Both the position numbers and the translations under genes were made by a program. Of a stretch of DNA of 17,264 nt, positions 6,412 through 13,852 are shown piece after piece (positions within the stretch are counted from its first letter, which is position 1; each line of letters opens with the position of its first letter). The stretch is from GWF2-38-10 sp964527595. Its GTDB lineage: Bacteria; Babelota; Babeliae; Babelales; RVW-14. The notes beneath the pieces were generated by a model, which worked only from the letters and a program-made list of their open reading frames with translations, had not been told where the DNA came from and made no database searches. Location of the stretch: contig CAZGPI010000018.1 in assembly GCA_964527595.1 (NCBI GenBank), positions 1-17,264 of the forward strand, read 5' to 3'.

Positions 6412-8502
6412 ATGTATCAAAAGAGGGTAGCCGTGAAGATATTATTGTTCTTAATTTGTGCTTTTCCCATTATGCAGATAGCTAATAGCGCCGTAGTGGT
6501 GGATGACGTTGGTCGATCAAGAGCATTTGCAGACCCGCTTACCCTTAAAGGGCTAACGGTTAATGGGCCTTCAAAATTTAATGATACGGTCACTATCGCT
6601 TCAGGCAAAAATTTTTCTGTAGGTGGGGCTTCGACATTTTCAAATACAGCAACACTTAAGGGTGATGTTACGATGGTTGCGGGCAAAAGCCTTACGATTA
6701 ATTCGCCATCAACTTTTAATGATAATGTAAGCATAGCCGCTGGTAAAAGCTTAACCATTGGAGGAACCTCAATATTTAATGATCCTTCTACCTTTAATGA
6801 TATGGTAACCATAGCGGCTGGAAAAAGTTTTTCAGCAAAAGGAAGCTTGACTGTTGGAGGGGCGGCAACGTTCAATAATAATGTTGGAACCGCAGCCGGA
6901 ACTAATTTGCGTGTTGGTGGGACATCGACATTTAATGACGATGTAACAATCAAACTTGATAAAAATTTGACGGTAGGTGGAACGTCAACGCTTAATGGGG
7001 CTGTTGCTATTGCGGCTGGTAAAAGTTTAACGGTTGGCGGTGAGGCGACGTTCAATGACTCGGCAATCTTTAATGACGTCACAACGTTCAATGGTGCATC
7101 AACATTTAATCAGAATTTAACGGTAAAAACGGGCAGAAATTTGACGGCGAATGGCCTTTTAATTGCAAACGCAGCATCAACTTTTAACGATAACGTAACA
7201 ATAAAGACTGGCAAGAGGTTAACCGCAAATGGAAGTTTAATTGTAGAAGGATCGGCAACGTTCAATGCCCCATCAACCTTTAATGATAATGTGACGATAA
7301 AGGCTGGTAAAAATATAACGGCAAATGGAGGCCTAACTGTTTTTGGCGCCACGACATTTAATAATAGCGTTGGGATTGCTACTGGATCAAGTTTTAATGT
7401 TGGTGGGACTACGACATTAAATGACGATGTAACGATAAAAAATGGCAAAAATTTGACGGTAGGCGGCGACTTGGCGGTTCATGGTAATTCGACGTTCAAT
7501 CAGCCGGTAACTTTTTACGATAAGGTTACGTCGGCTAATTTCGTTGCGGGTGGATCGTTGGTCGCCAATGGAAATTTTACGGCGCAGGGGCCAGCAACGT
7601 TTAACGACCCAGCAATATTCAATGATTCAGCCACATTTAATCAGAACGTTTCGGTAAAAACTGGAAAAAATTTGGCGGCAAACGGCAATTTTATTGTTGG
7701 TGGCGTCACTACGTTGCATGATACGACCATTACAGCCACGAGTATCCGAGGAGTGACGGTTTATGGCCGGACAAATTTTAAAGGTGATGTGTATATTGGG
7801 GCTAACAAAATTAGTGCCGGCGGTGGTGTTTCTGATCCTTTGAGTTTGAACAAATTAACGGTTAAAACTGCGTTAACAACCGATAAATCTTCGACTGTGT
7901 CTTTGGGCGGTAGCGTTGCCATTGGAGGTCCGATAACTGTTGCTGAATTATCTTCATTACATGACACAAAAATTACAGGTACAAGCGGCAATGGATTAAC
8001 GGTTTATGGGACGTCGAATTTTAATGGTGATGTTTATCTTAATGGAAATAAGATTGGTTCTGAAGTGAAGATTCCAGATCCTTTAATGGTTGAGACTTTG
8101 ATTGTTGAAGGTAATACCTCTATAAAGCGGTTGGATATTAATTCTCATATTTTTAATACCGAGCTTGACGTTGACCTTAAAGATAGCAGCCCGACCGAGG
8201 TGTTAGATCTTGGCGATGGAAAACAAACCATGCTTCTTAGGCTTTATTACCTAGCAGATATTGCCAAGAGTCCAATGAAAATATTGGGAATTTTACAGAT
8301 ATTTTTTGTTAATGGTGAATTGAAATATCCGTACCTTGAAAATAAAACATATTTAAATGGATATGAAACGAGCGAAGCACTCCTTACTCCAACGGTTAAT
8401 AATGACATGCTTTGCTTAACGTTGGCTGGGTATGAAACAGCAAATGGGGTTTTATTCTGTGAATATTTAATGCAACCAACATCAGAAGATGGTGGAGAAT
8501 AA
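6412..8502 (+). CDS. exported repeat protein, probable beta-solenoid surface protein
   Basis: The function is unknown. The N-terminus is a Sec signal peptide (ILLFLICAFPIMQIANSA, cleaved near residue 27). Residues 43-420 are fourteen repeats of the type LTVGGTSTFNDDVTIAAGKS. Their lengths are mostly 20 residues plus a multiple of 6 (20, 26, 32, 38, 44). After them, two copies of a 33-residue module (435-467 and 516-548) run from LHDT to NKI. The sequence D-P-L with L-x-V nearby marks the start of three blocks (near residues 41, 475 and 556). The last roughly 100 residues are non-repetitive and rich in Leu and Tyr, perhaps a capping or anchoring domain. The Gly/Asn/Thr-rich repeats with regular aliphatic and Phe positions suggest a beta-solenoid, as in adhesins and phage fibres. 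No autotransporter barrel or LPXTG motif is visible. The gene is single, with its own promoter and terminator. Confidence 0.85.
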   Translation: MYQKRVAVKILLFLICAFPIMQIANSAVVVDDVGRSRAFADPLTLKGLTVNGPSKFNDTVTIASGKNFSVGGASTFSNTATLKGDVTMVAGKSLTINSPSTFNDNVSIAAGKSLTIGGTSIFNDPSTFNDMVTIAAGKSFSAKGSLTVGGAATFNNNVGTAAGTNLRVGGTSTFNDDVTIKLDKNLTVGGTSTLNGAVAIAAGKSLTVGGEATFNDSAIFNDVTTFNGASTFNQNLTVKTGRNLTANGLLIANAASTFNDNVTIKTGKRLTANGSLIVEGSATFNAPSTFNDNVTIKAGKNITANGGLTVFGATTFNNSVGIATGSSFNVGGTTTLNDDVTIKNGKNLTVGGDLAVHGNSTFNQPVTFYDKVTSANFVAGGSLVANGNFTAQGPATFNDPAIFNDSATFNQNVSVKTGKNLAANGNFIVGGVTTLHDTTITATSIRGVTVYGRTNFKGDVYIGANKISAGGGVSDPLSLNKLTVKTALTTDKSSTVSLGGSVAIGGPITVAELSSLHDTKITGTSGNGLTVYGTSNFNGDVYLNGNKIGSEVKIPDPLMVETLIVEGNTSIKRLDINSHIFNTELDVDLKDSSPTEVLDLGDGKQTMLLRLYYLADIAKSPMKILGILQIFFVNGELKYPYLENKTYLNGYETSEALLTPTVNNDMLCLTLAGYETANGVLFCEYLMQPTSEDGGE
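6538..7671 (+). repeat. tandem degenerate repeats encoding 20+6n-residue units
   Basis: Fourteen in-frame units of 25, 26, 20, 26, 26, 20, 20, 38, 26, 32, 26, 20, 29 and 44 residues make up this stretch. Phrases encoding TFNDNVTI, GKNLT and VGG recur with many third-base differences. The DNA therefore diverged under protein-level constraint and is not a fresh tandem expansion. Confidence 0.85.
7714..8055 (+). repeat. two 99-base direct repeats within the repeat-protein gene
   Basis: Bases 7714-7812 and 7957-8055 encode 33-residue modules that share LHDT, ITxTS, TVYG, NFxGDVY and NKI. Each is followed within 25 bases by a codon run for D-P-L. Confidence 0.8.
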
Positions 8503-8527
8503 TAGTATCTAAAATTTTGACATACAG

Positions 8528-8563
8528 AGAGAAGGCCGCTCATTCAAATGAGTGGCCTTCTCT
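8528..8563. terminator. terminator between convergent genes
   Basis: A sixteen-base stem (8528-8543 with 8548-8563, one G-U pair) has a four-base loop and T-rich sequence downstream on the + strand. It separates the repeat-protein gene from the convergent gene ending at 8577 and may serve both. Confidence 0.75.
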
Positions 8564-8576
8564 ATTCTTCTTTAAA

Positions 8577-9134
8577 TTATTCTTTTGGTGCTGTCCTAAG
8601 CTTAATAACACCGGAAGGCCACTCGTCACCGTTGAGAGGACTTAGCCTTTTAGGAACTAGACAAAGGTCAGCAAGTTTTTCAACCAATGTATCAATCTGT
8701 TCTCTTGTTAATTCACCTTCATGAATCATCTCAAGAATTGTATCGTGAGTTGCTTCAATTTTTTCGGTTAATAGGAAATCGGCAAGATGTTCAACCAATG
8801 CATCAATCTGTTCTTCCGTTAATTCATCTTCGCAAATTACATCAATAATAGCATCTCTTATGATTGACTTAATTCCTAGATTCGGCCAATGTCTTTCGTG
8901 TTGGCCGAGTGGACTTAGCGTTTTAGGGCTGCCTTTTTGAGCTATCCATTTTCCAAAGAAAGCTGGACGTAATTCGGCCTCGCCTCCATCGCCAGAGGCA
9001 AATATGCGTTTAATTTCTGGCCTTATGGCCTTGGCGGGTTCCTTGGCTGCCGCTTCTTGCATCGCGTTAACGTTATTAGCATTTAAAAGTGCCAAATAAA
9101 AAAGAGTAAGGCTTAATTTTTTTAAATTAAACAT
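8577..9134 (-). CDS. exported protein with an internal duplication, function unknown
   Basis: The 185-aa product begins with a signal peptide ending VNA, near residue 24. The mature protein contains two related helical segments. Each has D/E-E/G-E-L-T-x-E/R-Q-I-D-x-L-V-E-x-L-A-D, once near residues 100-120 and again about 38 residues later. These are flanked by two related short stretches, PKTLSPL...WP and PKRLSPL...WP, each followed by a Gly/Val-Ile-Lys. The helical units resemble the short EF-hand-like or helix-loop-helix repeats common in effector-type proteins, but I recognise no family. GGAGG five bases before the ATG gives a firm start. It converges on the repeat-protein gene. Confidence 0.75.
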   Translation of the reverse strand: MFNLKKLSLTLFYLALLNANNVNAMQEAAAKEPAKAIRPEIKRIFASGDGGEAELRPAFFGKWIAQKGSPKTLSPLGQHERHWPNLGIKSIIRDAIIDVICEDELTEEQIDALVEHLADFLLTEKIEATHDTILEMIHEGELTREQIDTLVEKLADLCLVPKRLSPLNGDEWPSGVIKLRTAPKE

Positions 9135-9350
9135 GAAACCTCCGAATTTCGTTAAAAAATGAGTTTTAAGATAAAATATCTGAGCTAGTTTTTATATTTT
9201 GCTACTTGTTTTACGATAATCACCTTAAATTGAAAACCATCGTTTTTTTAAATCAGCAAATGCCATATTTAATAAACGCCTTGGGGTCGCACTTATGATA
9301 AAATAAAAAAAATGTTTTTTTATGCAGAAAGATTAAATATCGAAACAGCG
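9135..9350. other. AT-rich spacer without a gene
   Basis: This is the upstream region of the minus-strand gene at 9134. It holds an A-run/T-run inverted repeat near 9303-9321 and little else that can be assigned. No promoter with two good boxes was found. Confidence 0.4.
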
Positions 9351-9351
9351 G

Positions 9352-9388
9352 ATTAATCTTGTTAAGATTAATAAGATTAATCTTTTTT
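9352..9388 (+). promoter_or_regulatory. overlapping palindromes sharing one arm, operator or terminator-like
   Basis: ATTAATCTT (9352-9360), AAGATTAAT (9364-9372) and ATTAATCTT (9376-9384) form two alternative perfect nine-base hairpins that share the middle arm. The second is followed by a run of Ts to 9388 and looks like a rho-independent terminator. The first would prevent it. Alternatively, the three GATTAAT copies could be an operator for the repressor gene that begins at 9420. Confidence 0.5.
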
Positions 9389-9419
9389 GTCATTTCTATT
9401 CTTTTGGCGGTGTGAAAAT

Positions 9420-9692
9420 ATGGCTATTATAGTAAAACTTATTGAGCTTGTGGCGCGGCGCAAGGTCCGCTCAAATTATTTGGCTGCCTAGATTGAACCA
9501 ACCGAGGCTAATCTTTCAATTCTAAAGACCGGTAAGTCTCTTGCTATACGACTTTCTACCTTGGAAGCATTGCGCAAGGAGCTTGATTTTCAGCCGGGCC
9601 TTTGTCTTTTTGATTTATGTCTTTATGCTTTACTCTCTTGAATGGGGTTTGAAGAGTCGCGTGAAGATGAAATAATAAAATCGGACATTTAA
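9420..9692 (+). pseudogene. broken Cro/CI (XRE) family transcriptional regulator
   Basis: From the ATG at 9420, preceded by GGCGGTG, the frame reads MAIIVKLIELVARRK, a TAG at 9489-9491, and then IEPTEANLSILKTGKSLAI. It continues with RLSTLEALRKELDFQPG, a second stop (TGA, 9639-9641), and a tail EESREDEIIKSDI to a TAA at 9690. The segments after the first stop are the recognition helix and following helix of small YozG-like Cro/CI repressors (about 70-80 aa). No frameshift is needed, because one frame is simply interrupted twice. The region after QPG is Leu/Cys/Phe-rich and unlike the family. The intact gene would have bound DNA, possibly the palindromes just upstream. Readthrough of the TAG is unlikely but not excluded. 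Confidence 0.75.
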
Positions 9693-9708
9693 AGCAATAG
9701 GGTGCGTT

Positions 9709-11919
9709 ATGTTTTTAAGATTAGGGGCCCACAGGGTACTTTTTTTTGTTGCGCTTTTTACGTTGGCAGGGCAACCAATTATTGCTAGCGAGCAAGGTCA
9801 GGACATTGTTTTTGATGGTAAGCCAACCAATCTTTATGCGGCAATAGCAAAAGAAAATCTTAAGGCGTTAACCGATCTTTCATTGGATGATGTTACCAAG
9901 AATGGCGTGTGTTCTGTTCTTAATAATGTTCAGGACCAAGGGTTTAATGCCGTTATTAAGGCAAAGTTCGAAAGCCAATTGCATCCAAATCCTGATGCTC
10001 GAAGACGCTTAATGTATACGTTATTGTCTCAATATGAAGAAACTCATGCATTACCAAAATCGGATGTATTGGACCAAAAAACATGGCAGGATCTCGAGAT
10101 ATTGTGTGGGCCAAAATCAAACGCTCGTTTATATTTGGCTGCGCAACTTGATCGAACGGTAACTGAGGCTGGGCGGGTTGCTTTTTACCGCAAAATGGTA
10201 AGTCCAATTGCCGATACCAAGCAGCTTCAAAATCAGCAGGCAATAGTTGTTCATTTGGTGAATAATGAACCTTTTTTTAATGAGCTTGATGAAAAATTAA
10301 AGGCCTTGGTTGAATCGGAAAATTTGATGCTTTCGTTTTGGGATGCAGAAGACCTTTTTAGCTTTTGCCATGAGCAAAATAAAATCAAAGTGCCTTTTGA
10401 TTCAAATTTTACTTGCCTCAAAAATTTAAAACATTCGCTCAATAATAGTCCCGCATTATTAGAGGCGCGGACGTATATGCGTCGTTTTTTTGGTTCAATG
10501 GCAGATTTGTTTTTGGTTTATGGGTGTCTTGCAATTCCTGTATATGCATTAACGGGAACGGAGGTTGCTTCGTTTTTACCAGAAAATGTATACGAATCAA
10601 ATTGGATTCCTAAGGCCAGAGATCTTACTCATGTTTCTATGTTTTCAATGATGGGAATAGCTTCTTGGCTGATTTCAAAGGCTTGCGCAAATGATCCTGA
10701 GCGCGTTTATTTTGAGCGATTAAGTCAGGGAGGTTTGGCCGCTTGGAGCAATGCCGATCAAATTTATTGGACAATAAAGGATTTTTTTGAGCAAGATGAA
10801 TTTGGTAAATCGTATTATGCAAAGGTTGTGAGTGTTGCTTGCTATATGAATAGTCTAAGGGCAATGTCAGAATTAGTGGCAAAAAATGAAGCGCTTGCGG
10901 CCAGATTGCCGGCTCTTAAGGAATTTAATAATTATTTAGCTAAATTAGGTCAGACCTCAAAGGACATGAACGATTTGCTTGAGCTGCTTGAAACAAAGAC
11001 ATTTGATGGCGATTATTCATCATGGTTTATGTATAAGGGCAGGCTTCGCGTAGCCTTTCAATTGATAACAGAAGTAAAGGGGCAGTTTGTTGAGGCAATG
11101 TTAGCGCTTGGCGAACTTGATGCGCAACTTTCTATCGCGAAGCTTTATAAAGAATTTAAAGATAAGCGTGTTTCTTTTTGTTTTCCAACGCTTATCGATA
11201 CGCAATTAGTTGGTGCGCCATCGGTTAAGGCCATCGATTTTTGGAATCCATTTCTTGATCCAGAAAAAGTAGTTCCAAGTTCGTTGGTGATTGGCAAATC
11301 TTATGAGAAGCCTCAAAATATTATCATAACCGGTCCAAATGCTGGCGGCAAATCAACGATTACCAAGGCTTTTGTTATGGCCGTTATCTTGGCGCAAAGT
11401 TTGGGTATTGCACCCGCCAAAGAATTGACCCTAACGCCGTTCAAAAAGATTATTACATATTTAAACATTACCGATGATATTGCTGCGGGTAATTCTCACT
11501 TTAAGGCTGGTGTCTTGCGGGCCCAAGATGTTGAAAAAACTTACCAAGAATGTAAGAATCATGAATTTGTTTTGGCGGCTATTGATGAAGTATTTAATGG
11601 CACGACATTCAAGGAAGGACAAGCGGCGGCTTATAGCCTAATTTGGTCGCTAGGCTCACATCCACTTGGTATGTGTGTAACCAATACACACTTTCCTATT
11701 ATTCCAACACTTGAAAAAACAACCGACCGATTCATGAACTACAAAGTTACGGTTATTGAAAAACCAGGTGAAAAAATTCAATATCCGTTTAAACTAGAGC
11801 CAGGAATTTCAGACCAAATCGTGACGCTTAAGATTTTGAAAGAAGAGGGGTTTGACGACCAATTTCTTGATCGAGCGCAACATGTTTTGGATCGTGGCAT
11901 TGCGGTGTCTATAGAATAA
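9709..11919 (+). CDS. membrane-associated MutS-family ATPase
   Basis: The C-terminal third is a MutS domain V ABC-type ATPase. Walker A GPNAGGKST is at residues 542-550. Walker B ends in IDE (625-627). The switch region TNTHF is at 658-662. An N-terminal helical core of the MutS lever/clamp type precedes it. The mismatch-recognition domain with its Phe-x-Glu motif is not visible. The N-terminus (VLFFVALFTLAGQPIIAS) looks like a signal peptide or anchor. Two further hydrophobic segments lie near 264-284 and 308-326, inside the core. The protein may therefore be membrane-bound, and classical mismatch repair is doubtful. At 736 aa it is shorter than MutS (about 850). The start is preceded by AGGGTG. 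A Nudix gene follows 61 bases downstream, after a palindromic repeat. Confidence 0.85.
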   Translation: MFLRLGAHRVLFFVALFTLAGQPIIASEQGQDIVFDGKPTNLYAAIAKENLKALTDLSLDDVTKNGVCSVLNNVQDQGFNAVIKAKFESQLHPNPDARRRLMYTLLSQYEETHALPKSDVLDQKTWQDLEILCGPKSNARLYLAAQLDRTVTEAGRVAFYRKMVSPIADTKQLQNQQAIVVHLVNNEPFFNELDEKLKALVESENLMLSFWDAEDLFSFCHEQNKIKVPFDSNFTCLKNLKHSLNNSPALLEARTYMRRFFGSMADLFLVYGCLAIPVYALTGTEVASFLPENVYESNWIPKARDLTHVSMFSMMGIASWLISKACANDPERVYFERLSQGGLAAWSNADQIYWTIKDFFEQDEFGKSYYAKVVSVACYMNSLRAMSELVAKNEALAARLPALKEFNNYLAKLGQTSKDMNDLLELLETKTFDGDYSSWFMYKGRLRVAFQLITEVKGQFVEAMLALGELDAQLSIAKLYKEFKDKRVSFCFPTLIDTQLVGAPSVKAIDFWNPFLDPEKVVPSSLVIGKSYEKPQNIIITGPNAGGKSTITKAFVMAVILAQSLGIAPAKELTLTPFKKIITYLNITDDIAAGNSHFKAGVLRAQDVEKTYQECKNHEFVLAAIDEVFNGTTFKEGQAAAYSLIWSLGSHPLGMCVTNTHFPIIPTLEKTTDRFMNYKVTVIEKPGEKIQYPFKLEPGISDQIVTLKILKEEGFDDQFLDRAQHVLDRGIAVSIE

Positions 11920-11920
11920 A

Positions 11921-11950
11921 CTTAGGGAGGTCCGGAGGGAACGGCCGGGC
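11921..11950 (+). repeat. dispersed palindromic repeat, copy A
   Basis: The 5' block CTTAGGGAGGT is followed by a stem-loop. Arms GTCCGG (11930-11935) and CCGGGC (11945-11950), with one G-U pair, enclose the loop AGGGAACGG (11936-11944). It lies two bases after the MutS-like stop codon, in the gap before the Nudix gene. There is no T tract. Related copies are at 15111-15142 (reversed) and 15662-15690. Confidence 0.8.
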
Positions 11951-11980
11951 TAAACAAAGTCACTTTTATTAAAGGCTAAT

Positions 11981-12451
11981 ATGACAAAAATAGAATCACA
12001 TTATACGGCCACCGGTTTTGTGCTTAATAAGTCTGGTGACCGCATTCTCTTTATTTTTCATAAAAAATTACAAATTTGGCTTCCACCAGGCGGACACATC
12101 GATGCCGGTGAATTTCCCCATGATGCCGTTATTCGTGAGGTGTTTGAAGAAACGGGTGTTAGGGCCAAAATCGTTGATCCAATTGGCGATTTGGCTTTGC
12201 CTATAGATGGGCTTGAAAAGCAAATTCCAGCGCCGATTGCCATTTTGCATGAAAAAATACCTGCTTATGGCGATAAGGCTGCGCATTTACATTATGATTT
12301 TTTGTATCACATGGTGGCATTTGACGAAGTATTAACCCATGCAGAAAATGAAGTTGAGGCTGCGCATTGGTTTACGCTTGATGAGATTTTGAATTGCAAA
12401 ACAACCGAAGGTGCTAAGGTAATATCAAAACGATTACTGGAGAAAAAATAA
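11981..12451 (+). CDS. Nudix hydrolase
   Basis: This cytoplasmic hydrolase acts on nucleoside diphosphates linked to another group. The Nudix box (G-x5-E-x7-REUxEExGU) is complete at residues 38-60, from GHIDAGE to REVFEETGV, so all Mg-binding Glu residues are present. The preceding WLPPGG segment and the late W-F-T-L-D-E (AHWFTLDEI) are also typical. At 156 aa it is a single-domain member. The substrate cannot be predicted. AAAGG lies five bases before the ATG. The gene may share a transcript with the MutS-like gene 61 bases upstream. Confidence 0.9.
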   Translation: MTKIESHYTATGFVLNKSGDRILFIFHKKLQIWLPPGGHIDAGEFPHDAVIREVFEETGVRAKIVDPIGDLALPIDGLEKQIPAPIAILHEKIPAYGDKAAHLHYDFLYHMVAFDEVLTHAENEVEAAHWFTLDEILNCKTTEGAKVISKRLLEKK

Positions 12452-12530
12452 ACAGAGCAAAGATATTTTTTTTCTATACAATATCTCTGTTATTGTTAAT
12501 TGTTTTCAGGGTTTAGCGAAAGGAAAAAAG

Positions 12531-12983
12531 ATGAAATTTTCATCGAAAATTACTTTTTTGGTATTGGCTTTTTGCGGTTTTTATTCGATGGCAGATCTTT
12601 CGGCCATTCATCTTAGAGTTATGGAAAAAAGTGAAGCTGGAGAATTGAAGCCAATTGTGCCAAGTTCATATATTGCGATTGACGGAGATCATATTGGTTT
12701 GACCGATAATAAGCGTACGGCAACTGAATTTACGCGCAAGAATGTTTATGAAGCAAAGTCTGGATGGCTTTGTGAGCTTAAATATAGCGAAGGTTATTTG
12801 AGTGTTGGTGATGATGGTTGGTTGATGCTGAGCAATTTTTCTGGCATTGGAGGCCATCTTTTGTGTTGGTTGTTTATGTACGGCCGAACTCTTGACGGAA
12901 GCCCTGTTGATTATTTCAGACAAGACTTTCAAGGCGGTTCGCTTGTTCTTATGGGCGAAGAAAGCGAAGAGGGATCTCTATGA
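12531..12983 (+). CDS. exported protein, first of a paralogous tandem pair
   Basis: I recognise no family. The 150-aa product has a signal peptide (KITFLVLAFCGFYSMADLSA, cleaved near residue 19-25). The mature region is predicted to be mostly beta strand. It aligns along its whole length with the next gene. Shared landmarks are S-A-x-x-L-R after the signal, I-P/V-P-S/T-x-x-Y, A-T-x-F-T, and L-x-C-W-x-F in the last third. The ribosome binding site GAAAGGA lies six bases before the ATG. Its stop codon overlaps the start of the paralogue (ATGA), so the two are translationally coupled. Confidence 0.8.
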   Translation: MKFSSKITFLVLAFCGFYSMADLSAIHLRVMEKSEAGELKPIVPSSYIAIDGDHIGLTDNKRTATEFTRKNVYEAKSGWLCELKYSEGYLSVGDDGWLMLSNFSGIGGHLLCWLFMYGRTLDGSPVDYFRQDFQGGSLVLMGEESEEGSL

Positions 12984-13408
12984 AATTTTCACCTAAATTT
13001 GTATTTAGTGTAATGATATTTTTAAGTATTTGTTTTACGAGCAATGTTTCAGCTTCATATCTTAGGCTTATTCTTAAGGACAATGTTGCATTAATCCCAA
13101 CCAATGTTTATCTGAAGGTTATTGGTGATGATGTTGCTATGATCGAAGGTAAGGCTGAGGCTACCAAATTTACATACACCGAGGTTTGTGAAAAAAGTGA
13201 ACGCGGACGATATGAAATCAAATTTGGTGAAAAAACATTGATTGCAACTTCTGACGGCTTGTTAAAACTGGTTAGTTGGCTTGCGCGTGAAAGAGATCCA
13301 TTATGTTGGGACTTTGCGCGCCAAAGCTCAGATTCTGATGATTTAACTGGTTATTATCTGTATGAAATGCGTGAGACTTGTATGATTCTTGAGCCTGTGC
13401 GGGCCTAG
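12980..13408 (+). CDS. exported protein, second of a paralogous tandem pair
   Basis: This is a 142-aa paralogue of the preceding protein. Its first four codons are identical to those of the upstream gene (MKFS), and the signal peptide ends VSA near residue 26. The mature part has the same landmarks: YLRL, IPTNVYL, EATKFTYTEV, GLLKL and LCWDF. The acidic Gly/Ser tail of the first protein is absent. GAGGGA lies five or six bases before the ATG, within the end of the upstream gene. Its TAG stop at 13406 overlaps the stop of the gene on the other strand. The function is unknown. A tandem gene duplication is the simplest explanation of the pair. Confidence 0.8.
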   Translation: MKFSPKFVFSVMIFLSICFTSNVSASYLRLILKDNVALIPTNVYLKVIGDDVAMIEGKAEATKFTYTEVCEKSERGRYEIKFGEKTLIATSDGLLKLVSWLARERDPLCWDFARQSSDSDDLTGYYLYEMRETCMILEPVRA

Positions 13409-13800
13409 GCGCAAGGCATTAGTTCTGCTGAATATTTTTCGACGATATCACGAAGCCGGTTGGTGAATGCTAGTGCAAGCCAATCGGCCTTCTCTTTGGT
13501 TTCAATGAATTGTTTTCGCTCATTAAGAAAGTCATTAAAAGCACGAGTGAAACCATTGGTAAGTGCTGTTGTCATAGAAGCTGTTTCTTTAGGGTCGAAT
13601 TTGATTTCTTGTATGATTCTACAGTTGATTTCAAGTTCTTTACATAAGTATTCTGATAGTATGTTTATGTCTTTTTGCGCAAGAATTTGCATACGGCTTT
13701 CGAAGGTATCTTCTATGAGGAGCATTCCTGAACAATTAGTTAACATTAGGCTGCATGAAAATATAAAGATGGAAGCTTTTGTGAAAAATCGAAATGTCAT
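13405..13800 (-). CDS. small exported protein or lipoprotein, function unknown
   Basis: The 131-aa product starts with a hydrophobic signal segment (ASIFIFSCSLMLTNC). The Cys at about residue 23 sits in LTNC, a poor match to a lipobox, so lipidation is possible but unproven. The mature part is helical and charged (KELEINCRIIQEIKFD, FLNERKQFIETKEKADW). AAGGGA lies six bases before the start codon. It follows the 403-aa gene on the same strand by 52 bases and is probably cotranscribed with it. It ends tail-to-tail with the gene at 12980-13408, both stops lying in one CTAG. Confidence 0.75.
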   Translation of the reverse strand: MTFRFFTKASIFIFSCSLMLTNCSGMLLIEDTFESRMQILAQKDINILSEYLCKELEINCRIIQEIKFDPKETASMTTALTNGFTRAFNDFLNERKQFIETKEKADWLALAFTNRLRDIVEKYSAELMPCA

Positions 13801-13852
13801 AAGTAATCCCTTAATACAAACATTGAATTGTGCAATAATAAAGCTTCACTAT

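Noticed and set aside
6417..7448. Long open frames antisense to the repeat protein
   Set aside because: They mirror the Thr/Asn/Gly-rich repeats codon by codon, have no ribosome binding site and resemble no protein. They are an artefact of repeated codons.
6538..7671. CRISPR-like periodic repeats
   Set aside because: The periodicity is protein-coding, with in-frame units of varying length and third-base divergence. There are no identical repeats with unique spacers.
12451..12491. Stem-loop after the Nudix gene (AACAG and AGATATT arms)
   Set aside because: The T run lies in the loop and not after the stem, so it is not a terminator. The arms are AT-rich and bulged.
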